Shown: positions 1-9,300 of the stretch, piece by piece
Layout of the letters: every line of letters begins with the position of its first letter
Numbering within the stretch: the stretch's first letter is position 1
Assembly: GCF_014145225.1 (NCBI RefSeq)
Contig: NZ_JABVCQ010000001.1
Span: 62,001 to 126,000 of the forward strand
Direction: 5' to 3'
Source: Thiospirillum jenense
Lineage (GTDB): Bacteria; Pseudomonadota; Gammaproteobacteria; Chromatiales; Chromatiaceae
DNA: 64,000 nt
Translations under genes and position numbers: made by a program
Notes under the pieces: model-generated
The model's input: the letters and a program-made list of their open reading frames with translations, nothing else
What the model was told of the DNA's origin: nothing
Database searches by the model: none

Positions 1-39
1 TTAATGCTGACACGCGGTTAATTATACGCGATTAACCAA

Positions 40-918
40 TTAGGGCGCGATAAATCGGGCGCTGCCGCTGACATAACTGCGCACCTGACCGGCGGCGTTT
101 TCAATACAAATGCCGCCGTGCGCATCAATCCCGCGATATATCCCATTGATTTGTTGGGCATTATCCGCGTGATCGCCCAACGTCAAGCAAATCGCCTGCC
201 CATTGTACTCGTCAAATTGCCGCCAGCGGGCGCAGCCGCGTGCGCAACCGACCTGCTCGAATTCCGCGCAGGCAATGAGTAATTCATTTAATAGCGCCGC
301 CGCAATCGTATTGCGACCGCCGTTAGGTAATTGCCCGCTCATCACGGTGAATAAATCAACCGCCGGCTGGTCAATTGCGTTTAAGTGCGCCGCTGGTATC
401 TGAACATTAATACCAATGCCAATGATGAGCGTGGTTAGTTTGGGATGAACTCGGCTGGTTTCAATTAACACGCCGCCCAATTTGCGCCGCTGCCAGTGTA
501 GATCATTTGGCCATTTAAGCGCTAATGAGGATGCGCCAAGTGCGGTTAATGCCGTTGCAATGGCCGCGCCAATCACTAAACTCAAGCCGTTTAATTGCGC
601 GAATTGATGGCGGCTGTGCCACAGCAATGAAAAAGCTAATTGCGCACCGCGTGGTGATAGCCATTGTCGGCCATTGCGCCCCCGCCCGGCAAATTGAAAT
701 TCAGCAAAACAACAACTGCCGCTGGGTGCGTTATTCTGCCGGGCATGATTCAATAACCAAGTCTGGGTCGAGTCCAGTTCATTAAAAACGTGCAATTCAC
801 CGAGTGATGCTTGATGATTGTGCGGCAGTGCGGCGCGAATGAGAGCAGAGTCAAGCGGGAGCAAAATGGCGTCCTGATATTCAGCATGAAGTGTCGTGTC
901 ACAGTGTGAAAAATTCAC
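40..918 (-). CDS. birA: Biotin--[acetyl-CoA-carboxylase] ligase (BirA catalytic type)
   Basis: Activates biotin with ATP and attaches it to the biotin carboxyl carrier protein of acetyl-CoA carboxylase. The 292-residue protein has the biotinyl-AMP loop GRGRNGRQW at residues 78-86, the KWPND motif at 135-139 and KLGGVLIE at 146-153, followed by a small C-terminal SH3-like domain. An LDST motif near residue 49 opens the catalytic domain. There is no N-terminal winged-helix repressor domain as in E. coli BirA, so this is probably only an enzyme and not the biotin operon repressor. In many gammaproteobacteria coaX follows birA; the window ends before that can be tested. A short inverted repeat (GGTTAAT / ATTAACC, 15-37) lies just downstream. 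Confidence 0.93.
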   Translation of the reverse strand: MNFSHCDTTLHAEYQDAILLPLDSALIRAALPHNHQASLGELHVFNELDSTQTWLLNHARQNNAPSGSCCFAEFQFAGRGRNGRQWLSPRGAQLAFSLLWHSRHQFAQLNGLSLVIGAAIATALTALGASSLALKWPNDLHWQRRKLGGVLIETSRVHPKLTTLIIGIGINVQIPAAHLNAIDQPAVDLFTVMSGQLPNGGRNTIAAALLNELLIACAEFEQVGCARGCARWRQFDEYNGQAICLTLGDHADNAQQINGIYRGIDAHGGICIENAAGQVRSYVSGSARFIAP

Positions 919-952
919 AGTTTTATCTTAATAAATAATTGGAACAGCAAAT

Positions 953-1432
953 ATGAATCCGACATTTTATTTAATTGTTTTTGCATTGACTGCGTTCGTG
1001 TCACAATTGAGTTTCGCTTATGATGAACCAATTGTGATTGGTCACGGGCGTTACCTGTCAACGCCTGAACAACAGGCATTGTTTCGCATGTTAGAGCAAT
1101 CAAAACCCACCGCAGATAAACAGCAATATATTGAAGCGTATCGCAATTATTCGGCGCATCACGATCAAACAGATCGAATTGCGGTATTACAATTCACCCG
1201 ATTCAGCGCCGTTGTCAATCCAGACTGGTATCAAAAAACGAAAACGGGTAATGAAATATTAATGATTTGTTTTGGATGTGAAGAGGGCATTCCAATTAAA
1301 GAACGTGTGCGGCGCGAAACGCATCCAACACACCTGTATGATATTTGGATTTTTTCAGGCGAGTTCATTCTATTGGATAAGCACCCGCAGTCAGGCGAAT
1401 GGCATCTATTATACAGTGGGGGAGCAGAATAG
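953..1432 (+). CDS. Small exported protein of unknown function
   Basis: Encodes 159 residues beginning with a probable Sec signal peptide (hydrophobic residues about 5-20, ending LSFA-YD). The mature part is about 138 residues, hydrophilic, with two cysteines in MICFGCEEG (about residues 103-111) that could form a disulfide or bind metal. I do not recognise the family. The start follows a short divergent gap from birA (34 bp between the two start codons), so promoters must overlap or sit inside birA. The signal peptide and continuous frame support a real gene. Likely location is the periplasm. Confidence 0.6.
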   Translation: MNPTFYLIVFALTAFVSQLSFAYDEPIVIGHGRYLSTPEQQALFRMLEQSKPTADKQQYIEAYRNYSAHHDQTDRIAVLQFTRFSAVVNPDWYQKTKTGNEILMICFGCEEGIPIKERVRRETHPTHLYDIWIFSGEFILLDKHPQSGEWHLLYSGGAE

Positions 1433-1445
1433 ACTTTCACAATTT

Positions 1446-1477
1446 AATCGTTCCCCCGCCCGCGCAGCGGAACGATC
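1446..1477. repeat. Degenerate copy of the GTTCCCACGC palindromic repeat
   Basis: Reads like an altered copy of the dispersed palindrome seen elsewhere in the window (ATCGTTCCC ... GGAACGATCA), here with a CG-rich centre. It lies between the small exported gene and the 3' end of the large secreted-protein gene. Confidence 0.5.
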
Positions 1478-1483
1478 AAAAGT

Positions 1484-4400
1484 TTATTCCACCGCCATCA
1501 CGCTGTCTAATAACGCCGGGATATTGGCAATTGCTGCATTGCGGGTAATGACATCAGCCGTCACACCTTCTAATACTTCGGTGCCAGCGGTGCGTAATTG
1601 CGCTTGCTGCGCGGGTGATAACGCAGTATAAATTATACCGCGTTCATCTTGCGCATCGGCAAATGCCAATCCCACTTGGGTTAAATGGCGGAAGCGCATC
1701 ATATCATCGGCCGCATTATCATTTGCCCAGCCGCCGTTAATCATCGCAATAATTAACTCATGCCGCGCCGTATTGCCCGCTGCTAATTGCGCTAACCAAT
1801 AAGTTTTACCTTCGAGATCAGCGGCGCGATTAAAGATATTTTCATACAACGCATCCACCAGCGCTTCATCACCGGCATCCAGTGGATAACGCACCTGCAC
1901 CAATTCATTATCAAAAAAACTCTGCGCAACCGACGTGGGCGTCCAATGATCATCTAATAATTTATTCACCCAATAACGCAGCCCTTCGCTATCCGGCGCA
2001 TACCCGAGCGTGGCAATGTAGATTTCGGTGATTTGCCACGCCAGCGCCGCCCGTTCAGACGCCCGCGGTTGGTAGCTGCTGAAGCGGAAATTTTGGTGCG
2101 GCTCTGACCAGCGCAGCGTCAAGGCATCACCGGCGAGCGGAAAATTGGTCACGCGCTGTTGCTGTTGGACGCCTAAAATCACGCCCAATCCGCCCGGCGT
2201 GGCGACGGTGAAACGGCGAGTTTCAACGGGTAAATCGTTGATATTTAACGTAATCTGATGTTGCCCGTCGGTAAAATCATTCCAGTTAATCGCCAGCGCG
2301 TAGCCGTTATGACTGTCACCGCACACCGGTTGCGTGTCTTCGCGCTCGCTGCCGTAGGGCAGGGTGAAGGTCACGACGCCGTCGAGCGTAGCCGTCAACT
2401 GCGCCGCGTCACACGCCCAGCCGCGCAACAATGTATTGCCGCTCTCAAAGCCATTCGGCAGCGGACTTTCCCAATTGTGCAAAGTTGCCGTCGCATCCCG
2501 CGCTGCGTAGCGCAAGTCAGGCGCCGCGACCTGAGTACTGCCGGTCACGACAAAGTTTTGATGCGGTTCTGACCAGAGCAGATTGGTGCTGATGCCGGCG
2601 GCGGGAAAATTCGCAACGGTTGCAGCGGCCGCCGCGCCCTTGAGGTAAGCCGTGCCGAGCGTGACCACGTCAACGGTGACTTGCGTCGTGATCTGACCAT
2701 CGGCCAGCACCGTCAGCGTGTGTTCACCGTCGCCGTAATCTGCCCAGTTGATCGCCGCCGCAAACCCGTTGGCCGTATCACCACACAGCGCGGCACTGTC
2801 GGGACGTTCCGCGCCGTAAGCGGTACTAAATGCTGGAAAATCATCCACTTGCAAACTGACCGTCGTGGCCGCGCACACCCACCCGTCCACAACGCCGATG
2901 CCACTTTCGACGCTGCCGTTGAGCGGATTGCTGAGTTGGTACGGATTGGACAGCTCCGCAAAGTTGGCGGTCACTGCCGTGCTGCCGCCGACCGTCACTT
3001 GACAATCGGCCGTGCCGGTGCAGGCGCCGCCCCAGCCGAGTAGTTGCCAGCCAAGCGTGGGCGTGGCGGTTAAAATCAGTGTCGTTTCAATCGGATAGGT
3101 GACGATGCAACTGCCGGGGCAATCAAGATCGTCCAGGTCACTGGTGACATGCCCGGCACCGCTGATCGTGACTGTCAAAGTCAGGGGTTCAAAGCGGGCG
3201 CGGACGGCTTGTGCCGCGTCCATCGTAACGATGCACTCTGGTTCGCTACCAAAACACCCGCCGTCCCAGCCGGTGAACACCGCGCCAGCCGCCGCTTGGG
3301 CGGTGAGGGTGACTTGGCTGCCACGCGGGTAGCTGCCGCTGCACACGTCTGGGCAGTCAAGATCGCCCGAATCAGCAGTGACGCGCCCCAAATCCGGCTG
3401 GTCGAGAGTGACGCTCAATAACGCGAGCGGTGCCGCAAAAGTGGCCGTGACTGACTGCGCGGCGCTCATGGTGACGGTGCAGGTGGTCGCAGTTCCCGAG
3501 CAGGCGCCGCCCCAGCCGGTGAAGGTTGCATTGAGTAGTGGCGTGGCGGTTAAAGTAACGACGGTGTTGGCCGCAAATGTCTCGCTGCAATCCGTTCCGC
3601 AGGTGATGCCGGCGGGGTTGCTGGTGACACTGCCGATGCCGTTGACCGAGGTGGTTAACGAGTAAGTGCTTGTATTAGCAGCAAAAGTGGCCGTGACTGA
3701 CTGCGCGGCGCTCATGGTGACGGTGCAGGTGGTCGCAGTGCCGGAGCAGGCGCCGCCCCAGCCGGTGAAGGTTGCATTGAGTAATGGCGTGGCGGTTAAA
3801 GTAACGACCGTGTTGGCCGCAAATGTCTCGCTGCAATCCGTTCCGCAGGTGATGCCGGCGGGGTTACTGGTGACACTGCCGATGCCGTTGACCGAGGTGG
3901 TTAACGAGTAAGTGCTTGTATTAGCAGCAAAAGTAGCCGTGACGGAGGTCGTTGCTTGGTTGGCAGTGACGGTGCAGGTGGTCGCAGTTCCCGAGCAAGC
4001 GCCGCTCCAACCCGTGAAGGTTGCGCCGGCGACGGGCGTAGCCGTGAGGGTGACGGCGGTATTGGCGGCAACCGCTTCGGTGCAATCGCTGTTGCCACCG
4101 CCGCAGTTGATGCCGGCGGGACTGCTCGTCACCTGACCGTTGGCGGATACATTCACCAGCAACATGGGCGTGGTGAAAATCGCCGTGACCGACTGCGCGG
4201 CGGTCATGTTGACGGTGCAAGTTGTCGCGCTGCCGCCACAGTTGCCCGCCCAACCGGTGAAGAGCGCACCAGTTGCGGGCGTGGCTGTCAAGATCACTCG
4301 CGAAGTCGCGGCAAAGGCTTCGCTGCAATCTGCGCCGCAGTCAATGCCGGCGGGACTACTGGTGATCGAGCCGTTGCCACTGACGGTGGTTGTCAAGGTG

Positions 4401-5188
4401 TAAGTGTTTGTTACAGCGGTGAAATCTGCCGTGACTGACTGCGCGGCGCTCATGGTAACGGTGCAGGTGGTCGCCGTACCTGAGCAAGCGCCGCCCCAGC
4501 CGGTGAAGGTCGCGCCGTTTAATTCAACTGCCGTGAGGGTGACGACTGTATTGGCCGAATAAGCCGATTCACACAAGGTCGCGGTGCTACTGCATTCAAT
4601 ACCGGCTGGATTGCTGGTGACTTTACCATCGCCAGTGCGGGTGACAGTTAATAGATAATTGCTGCTGGCCGTATTATCGCGCACTAGGCGCACGACATTT
4701 GCCCCTAAACGAACGCCGCTATCGGTTGTGCCGTCGGCGAAATGAATTTGCCACGACATGGTTTCATAGTCGGCCGATGGCGAACTGCTCCAATAATACG
4801 AGTTATGCGTATTCGGAAATACCGTGTCGTTAATTGCCTGATCAATTCGGCAGTTTTCAATTAAACTCGCTAATTCTTTACGATTTGGCAGCCGCCAATC
4901 GGTATAGTTTGCCCACGTTGAGGCCTCGGCTAAACTTAACGCATTTGACCAATCAAAGGTCGTGGGTTCACCCGAACAGCCATTGGTTGCGGCATTCCAG
5001 GTATTCCCTTCAGTGCATCTTTTCCACATTAAACCAGTGCGGGTATCCAACACCGTGCCATTGGCGTTAATGGTGTAAACATTGTCAGGATTATTAGCAG
5101 TTAATCCAGTTATGCAGGTCACGGCTGGCGCGGTTTCAATCCATAACAACGCCATTAAACTGACGATTACATGCAATTGTTTTTTCAC
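1484..5188 (-). CDS. Large secreted repeat protein: DUF1566, seven InlB-B-like repeats, DUF4214
   Basis: Encodes 1234 residues. Order: Sec signal peptide (1-22); DUF1566/Lcl-type domain (about 35-170, with GLMWKRC, DWRLPNRKEL and YYWSSS motifs); seven repeats of about 75-82 residues (about 175-745) resembling divergent InlB B-repeats, each with SNPAGI..C, a FTGWGG.C motif and TTCTVTM; two modules of about 130 residues with GW.C..., INW, and LLWSEPHQNF-type ends (about 750-1010); and a C-terminal DUF4214 region (about 1040-1215, EIYIATLGYAPD, NIFNRAAD..GK.YW). The paired cysteines in the repeats suggest disulfides and export. DUF4214 and such repeats occur in bacterial surface and secreted adhesive proteins; an adhesive or matrix role is inference. 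Repeats 4 and 5 are almost identical at DNA level, 246 bp apart. The 3' half is paralogous to the gene at 63249-63998. Confidence 0.85.
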   Translation of the reverse strand: MKKQLHVIVSLMALLWIETAPAVTCITGLTANNPDNVYTINANGTVLDTRTGLMWKRCTEGNTWNAATNGCSGEPTTFDWSNALSLAEASTWANYTDWRLPNRKELASLIENCRIDQAINDTVFPNTHNSYYWSSSPSADYETMSWQIHFADGTTDSGVRLGANVVRLVRDNTASSNYLLTVTRTGDGKVTSNPAGIECSSTATLCESAYSANTVVTLTAVELNGATFTGWGGACSGTATTCTVTMSAAQSVTADFTAVTNTYTLTTTVSGNGSITSSPAGIDCGADCSEAFAATSRVILTATPATGALFTGWAGNCGGSATTCTVNMTAAQSVTAIFTTPMLLVNVSANGQVTSSPAGINCGGGNSDCTEAVAANTAVTLTATPVAGATFTGWSGACSGTATTCTVTANQATTSVTATFAANTSTYSLTTSVNGIGSVTSNPAGITCGTDCSETFAANTVVTLTATPLLNATFTGWGGACSGTATTCTVTMSAAQSVTATFAANTSTYSLTTSVNGIGSVTSNPAGITCGTDCSETFAANTVVTLTATPLLNATFTGWGGACSGTATTCTVTMSAAQSVTATFAAPLALLSVTLDQPDLGRVTADSGDLDCPDVCSGSYPRGSQVTLTAQAAAGAVFTGWDGGCFGSEPECIVTMDAAQAVRARFEPLTLTVTISGAGHVTSDLDDLDCPGSCIVTYPIETTLILTATPTLGWQLLGWGGACTGTADCQVTVGGSTAVTANFAELSNPYQLSNPLNGSVESGIGVVDGWVCAATTVSLQVDDFPAFSTAYGAERPDSAALCGDTANGFAAAINWADYGDGEHTLTVLADGQITTQVTVDVVTLGTAYLKGAAAAATVANFPAAGISTNLLWSEPHQNFVVTGSTQVAAPDLRYAARDATATLHNWESPLPNGFESGNTLLRGWACDAAQLTATLDGVVTFTLPYGSEREDTQPVCGDSHNGYALAINWNDFTDGQHQITLNINDLPVETRRFTVATPGGLGVILGVQQQQRVTNFPLAGDALTLRWSEPHQNFRFSSYQPRASERAALAWQITEIYIATLGYAPDSEGLRYWVNKLLDDHWTPTSVAQSFFDNELVQVRYPLDAGDEALVDALYENIFNRAADLEGKTYWLAQLAAGNTARHELIIAMINGGWANDNAADDMMRFRHLTQVGLAFADAQDERGIIYTALSPAQQAQLRTAGTEVLEGVTADVITRNAAIANIPALLDSVMAVE
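3438..3929 (-). repeat. Near-identical tandem 246-bp repeat inside the large secreted-protein gene
   Basis: Two successive units of 246 bp (82 codons) differ at only a few positions, and encode identical protein except at the exit. The period is a multiple of three, so copy-number change by recombination would keep the frame. Confidence 0.9.
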
Positions 5189-5217
5189 CGCCGTTACTCC
5201 CCTGCTGACTTTAATCC

Positions 5218-5244
5218 CGCCGCTTTTTTTTCAAAAAAGCGGCG
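5218..5244 (-). terminator. Strong hairpin between the two DUF1566 genes
   Basis: Perfect 12-bp arms (CGCCGCTTTTTT and its complement) around a 3-base loop, 16 bp after the stop of the small DUF1566 gene on the minus strand. The T-tract is part of the stem and not a free tail, so termination is likely but not certain. It may lower expression of the large gene downstream. Confidence 0.55.
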
Positions 5245-5259
5245 CCAATATTTCAAGAT

Positions 5260-5988
5260 TTATTGCCAAGTCCCGCGCACTAATCGCACAGCATAGGCGC
5301 CATCATAAGAATGACTATAAACATTGCCGTAAGCAAAATCTATTTTCCACGCATCCGTGCCATTAGCATGGCGGGAATTGCTCCAATAGTATTTGGAATA
5401 CTGATTATCAGCATCGACTGTATTGGGAAAGTAATTGATATCAATGGTGGGATTTGCAGTGCCTAAATTCATAATACTTTCAAGTTCTTGGCGCGTTGGT
5501 AATCGCCAATCAGTGTAGTCACATAACGCGGTTGAATTGACTTTATCAATATAGTTTTTGGTATTGCAGGGCACCGCCGTCACGCTGCCGAGTGTATTAT
5601 TACAAGTGGTGGAATCACCGACCGCGCCAATTGCTATGCCATCTTGGATGGTGTACCAGGTGTAAGTATGATCTTTATCACGCAAAAAAGAATTGTCATT
5701 GCTGTCAGTTTTCACTTCCCAGGTTAATCCAGTGACCATGTCATACACACAAGATGTGCTAACGCGAGTAAAACTAAATCCCGCGTAACCATCGGTGCTG
5801 GCATTAGTTGCGCTTTGACTATCACGCCCGTATTGCGCGTCTTGACCGCTTGGATCACTCGTTAAACACGCTGTGTTATTACCTGACGCGGCGCCACCGC
5901 AGAATTGAATGCCAGTATCATTTAATTGCACGGCATGCAATGGCATGATGACTGTTAATGCTGCAATTCCGAGCCGATATGAATACAT
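5260..5988 (-). CDS. Exported DUF1566 (Lcl-type) domain protein
   Basis: Encodes 242 residues with an N-terminal signal peptide (about 1-19, ending LHAVQ). The rest is a single DUF1566 domain: a VYDMVTGLTWEVK motif, DWRLPTRQELESIMN, YYWSNS, WKIDFAYG and a closing AVRLVRG. This domain is usually found in secreted or lipid-anchored proteins and has no settled function. It matches the N-terminal domain of the 1234-residue protein encoded 71 bp downstream on the same strand, so the two may be co-transcribed across the hairpin between them and may act together at the cell surface. Upstream lies a palindromic repeat (6031-6059). Confidence 0.82.
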   Translation of the reverse strand: MYSYRLGIAALTVIMPLHAVQLNDTGIQFCGGAASGNNTACLTSDPSGQDAQYGRDSQSATNASTDGYAGFSFTRVSTSCVYDMVTGLTWEVKTDSNDNSFLRDKDHTYTWYTIQDGIAIGAVGDSTTCNNTLGSVTAVPCNTKNYIDKVNSTALCDYTDWRLPTRQELESIMNLGTANPTIDINYFPNTVDADNQYSKYYWSNSRHANGTDAWKIDFAYGNVYSHSYDGAYAVRLVRGTWQ

Positions 5989-6030
5989 GAGTATTTACAC
6001 CTCATCAATACATTCAATGTCAATCTAATT

Positions 6031-6059
6031 GATCATTCCCACGCGCCGCGTGGGAACGC
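6031..6059. repeat. GTTCCCACGC palindromic repeat copy
   Basis: GATCATTCCCACGC followed by GCGTGGGAACG: arms able to form a hairpin. Intergenic copy of the dispersed family. Confidence 0.75.
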
Positions 6060-6160
6060 TTGCGACAAACACTTGATGAACTTAGTCAATGATAACCTGA
6101 GCTACATCGCTCCTAATTTAATACAAAATCATTCGATAGTTGATAATTAAACTAAACCCA

Positions 6161-8410
6161 TTAGTCATCGTCACCATGCCAAGTGGTAGTAGAGCTATCT
6201 TCAGTTAATACCCGCCCGCGGCCACTTAAAATAGCTTGCGCTAATTCACCTAAGTTGCGTAGTGCCGCTTGATTGCCGCTTTGATTCACAAATGTACAGG
6301 CGGTGGTTAATGGGCTAATCCAGGTTAACCGCAGGCGTTGGCGATCACCCGCTTCATTCGGCCAATCAATTTCAAACCAGGTGCCCAATGGCGTTTCACG
6401 CAATTGTTCAATCATCGCCTGCACGGCGAAGGTTTGATTGGATTGATGCACCGTATTGACGGTTGATGATGCAGTTGCCCCATTGGTCAGCGGCGGCGGC
6501 GCGGGAGCATCGAGGGTGAGCAACTCAGTTGGCGGTAATTCTTTCAATCCTTGTTGTAATTGAGTTGCATCAAAGGCGTCGGGAGATACCACCGCGGCGG
6601 GCATAACACGATTCGCCGCGGCGCTTTGATACTGACGCACCCGCTCGCGCAACGCTCGGGGATTCCCCAGCAGGGCATTGGCGGTAGTGAACACGGCGTG
6701 ATTGTGGCTACCCAGGCGGGTGATGCCGTTGAAAATCCGCTGGCGCAGGCGCGGCAGGGCTTGAATGCGTTGTTGCAGTTCACTGGGGCTAAGTTGCGGG
6801 TCAAACAGCTCTACCAGTTGCGTCGCCGTTGCCACTGCTTCGTGCCACGCTGCACTATCGGGGCCCTCATCTTGCCGCAAGAGGATGTAAGTTAGCAAGT
6901 CTTGCCAAGTGCTATCGAGGAACTGACGGATGACATCCGGCAGGGCGTGGTGCGCGGTCAACAGGTGCAGCACTTGACTGGCGCGCTGTTGGGCGTGACG
7001 CGACGGTAGATGCCCGCGTACCAGTTGCGCGGCGCGAGGTTCGAGGCGTTCACTCGGGCGGCGCTGCTCGGTCATCTGGCGGCGCAGTTTGCTGCCAAGA
7101 TGGTCAAATAACGCCACGTCAGCCTCGGCGGTTTGCAGCAGGCGATCAACGATTTTTTGCACCGTCGGGAAAATGCCGTGGGTTAAATTGGATTCATCAA
7201 CCCACAAACTGCCGGCCTCGATCAGATCAGAGAGCAACTGCCGCGCTGGGTGGCGATGATTGGTCAGCAGCGTCTGGTCACGCAGCGCCAGCGTCAGATA
7301 CAGCGTGTGCAGGCAACTGAGTTGCGCTTTGACCACCGCCGGCAAAAGCGGGGTGGCTAACATGTCTTCAAACCACGTCCCAACGCTATCAACCACCGCG
7401 TGCGCGGTGTCCAGTGAAAAACGACTGGTTGAACGCCGGACGGCGACGGTCTCCATTTCAACCCGCGTACTCAAATCAGTTTCAGTTGCCGCGCCGGCCG
7501 GCGGCGGTGTCACCCCCAGCAGCAGCGCCCGCAAACGGACATCCAACGGGGTGGCAGCCGATAGTGCGGTCAACAGGTGACTGGTGGGTGGCGCGGCGGC
7601 TGCAACGGCGCCGCGACGCACTGTGACTAATTCGAGGATGCTGGCAAACAGATCGTGATTGGCGGACGCGGGGGTGATTGCCGGCAGCGGCGCAGTTTTA
7701 CCCGACCGCCGGTGGCGCAGGTTGATCGGATGGGTGCGTTGCAAAATACCGGTGTTGCGTAACAGGTTATTCAGTTCGGCATACAGCACGGCGGCGTGAT
7801 TGGTGACGTATTTTTGCAGCAGCGCGTAGAGAATGATTTTTACCCCCGCGTCCAGTGCCAGTGGCGCGAGGGCTAACTGAAAACTGCCGACCAATTGCCG
7901 AGGGCCACCGGGGATGTCAGCATCCTTGAGTTTGCGCCCGTGATTAATCATCGCCAGCCGCTGACTGAGGGCGTACAGCTCGGGAAAACAGCCGGCATTG
8001 GCGGTGATGATGAGATTTTCCGTGGCGAGCATTTCTTCGGCGGCCAGCGGTGCAGGGTCACTGGTCACTGGCTCGGTCACGCTCGGCGGCGCGGTGGCAG
8101 TGATCTCCGCCGGCGGTGGGGTTAAGCGCGCTCGGATGCAAAACTGCGCCAACTTGTTGGTCAATTCGGCATCAATGCGCGCCAACATCGCCGCCCGCTG
8201 CCCGTTTAGTGTGGCAACCAGCGTAGTCACCCGCGGGATGGCTGGCGCATCGCCGATGTGAACCGCGATGGTCAACAGCGTTGGCTCAACCCGCTCGAAC
8301 ACCTGCGCAAAACTGGGCTGGCAAAAGGTGGCGACACAATTGCCATACTGCTGCATCACCTGCGTGTAACGCTTGAGCAGTTCCGGATCACGTTGCGAAG
8401 GTTTAGGCAT
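6161..8410 (-). CDS. DUF1631 family protein
   Basis: Encodes 749 residues with no signal peptide or membrane segment, so cytoplasmic. The C-terminal 80 residues (GTWFEIDWPNE, RLRLTWISP, FVNQSGNQ, LAQAILSGR) match what is known of the DUF1631 family of gammaproteobacteria; the central region is helical and rich in Leu, Ala and Arg. Family function is not established. The C-terminal beta-rich part resembles the PilZ-like cores seen in cyclic-di-GMP-responsive proteins, which is only an inference. A 72-residue gene ends 74 bp upstream and is read in the same direction, probably the same transcript. Confidence 0.8.
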   Translation of the reverse strand: MPKPSQRDPELLKRYTQVMQQYGNCVATFCQPSFAQVFERVEPTLLTIAVHIGDAPAIPRVTTLVATLNGQRAAMLARIDAELTNKLAQFCIRARLTPPPAEITATAPPSVTEPVTSDPAPLAAEEMLATENLIITANAGCFPELYALSQRLAMINHGRKLKDADIPGGPRQLVGSFQLALAPLALDAGVKIILYALLQKYVTNHAAVLYAELNNLLRNTGILQRTHPINLRHRRSGKTAPLPAITPASANHDLFASILELVTVRRGAVAAAAPPTSHLLTALSAATPLDVRLRALLLGVTPPPAGAATETDLSTRVEMETVAVRRSTSRFSLDTAHAVVDSVGTWFEDMLATPLLPAVVKAQLSCLHTLYLTLALRDQTLLTNHRHPARQLLSDLIEAGSLWVDESNLTHGIFPTVQKIVDRLLQTAEADVALFDHLGSKLRRQMTEQRRPSERLEPRAAQLVRGHLPSRHAQQRASQVLHLLTAHHALPDVIRQFLDSTWQDLLTYILLRQDEGPDSAAWHEAVATATQLVELFDPQLSPSELQQRIQALPRLRQRIFNGITRLGSHNHAVFTTANALLGNPRALRERVRQYQSAAANRVMPAAVVSPDAFDATQLQQGLKELPPTELLTLDAPAPPPLTNGATASSTVNTVHQSNQTFAVQAMIEQLRETPLGTWFEIDWPNEAGDRQRLRLTWISPLTTACTFVNQSGNQAALRNLGELAQAILSGRGRVLTEDSSTTTWHGDDD

Positions 8411-8484
8411 GGGTTATCGGCAGGTTTGGGTGGCGGTGGGAAATAGTAATCAAATAACGGTGGGGCGCTCAACCGCCGCGTTAT

Positions 8485-8703
8485 TCAATCTTCACCGATC
8501 ACGCGCTCATCACGCGGCGTGGACAGCAGGCGCTCGGCTTCGGCTTCGGTGGGGGCAAACATCAGGCGGTAGTCGTCACTGACCTCGGCGGGGCGTTCAC
8601 TGCGTAATTTGCGCACGAGCGCCCGCGCTTCTTTGTAATCACTCGTGGTATTCAAATGCGTTAATTGTCGCGGCTCGGCAATTTGATATACAAAATAGGG
8701 CAT
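8485..8703 (-). CDS. Small conserved-looking hypothetical protein
   Basis: Encodes 72 residues, starting MPYFVYQI, charged and helical in the middle (YKEARALVRKLRSERP) and ending in an acidic tail. I recognise no domain. It sits just upstream of the DUF1631 gene on the same strand with 74 bp between them, an arrangement suggesting co-expression. Codon use is like its neighbours and the frame is tightly packed, so it is likely real. Confidence 0.65.
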   Translation of the reverse strand: MPYFVYQIAEPRQLTHLNTTSDYKEARALVRKLRSERPAEVSDDYRLMFAPTEAEAERLLSTPRDERVIGED

Positions 8704-8731
8704 GATAATTTACCTTTATCATTCAATTATT

Positions 8732-8760
8732 TGATCGTTCCCACGCGCCAGCGTGGAAAC
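8732..8760. repeat. GTTCCCACGC palindromic repeat copy
   Basis: GATCGTTCCCACGC / GCGTGGAAACG, one mismatch in the arms. Lies between the 72-residue gene and the EF-hand gene. Confidence 0.75.
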
Positions 8761-8780
8761 GGTTTAATCAATTAACCCCG

Positions 8781-9164
8781 TCATTTTTGAATGGGTGACG
8801 GCACCGCAGGACCAGCGCCCCGATGTTGGGATTGAATCGCGGCAAATTCAGCGGCCGTCACCTGACCATCTTTATTCTGATCGAATTGATCGAACCCCGG
8901 CGCATTCGCTAAACCACGCATTTGATAACCCTGTTGCGAGCGTTCGGCAATTCGTGCAGCGCGGGCCTGTTCAAATTCATCCCGCGTTAATTGCCCATCA
9001 CCATTCGCATCAAATGTACTGAACGCCGGCATCATCATGCGCCCCATACCCGCGCCGCCACCCGCCGCACCGAATGGTGGTTGCGCATCACTAGACAGTG
9101 TCATAAATAATAAACCGCCCACCGCGATGGTGGTAGTCAATTGACGTAATTGACGATTTTGCAT
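8781..9164 (-). CDS. Exported EF-hand protein
   Basis: Encodes 127 residues if translation starts at the ATG at 9164, which is preceded by an AGAGGAA ribosome-binding site; a longer reading from 9200 adds 12 residues without a site. A signal peptide (about 1-27, ending SSDA) is followed by a Gly/Met-rich linker and two EF-hand loops, DANGDGQLTRDEF and DQNKDGQVTAAEF, each with the spaced acidic residues for calcium. Proteins of this kind are periplasmic calcium binders with no known enzyme role. It is an isolated gene with its own start region. Confidence 0.85.
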   Translation of the reverse strand: MQNRQLRQLTTTIAVGGLLFMTLSSDAQPPFGAAGGGAGMGRMMMPAFSTFDANGDGQLTRDEFEQARAARIAERSQQGYQMRGLANAPGFDQFDQNKDGQVTAAEFAAIQSQHRGAGPAVPSPIQK

Positions 9165-9300
9165 AACCAATTCCTCTTTAATTGTGATTGACCACCGCAT
9201 TCAAAATGCGGTGGATTCGACGTGACGCGCTAGGTTGATAAAATGATGCGGTGCATACGCGCCCCGCATCCGACGGATTTATCATTAAACAGTAATTGAT

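Noticed and set aside
3956-4438. 160-residue plus-strand frame inside the repeat protein gene
   Set aside because: Low-complexity Gly/Arg/Ala translation opposite repeated Thr/Ala codons.
3438-4630. Internalin-type virulence protein
   Set aside because: Only InlB-B-like repeats are present; there are no leucine-rich repeats and no Gram-positive anchor.
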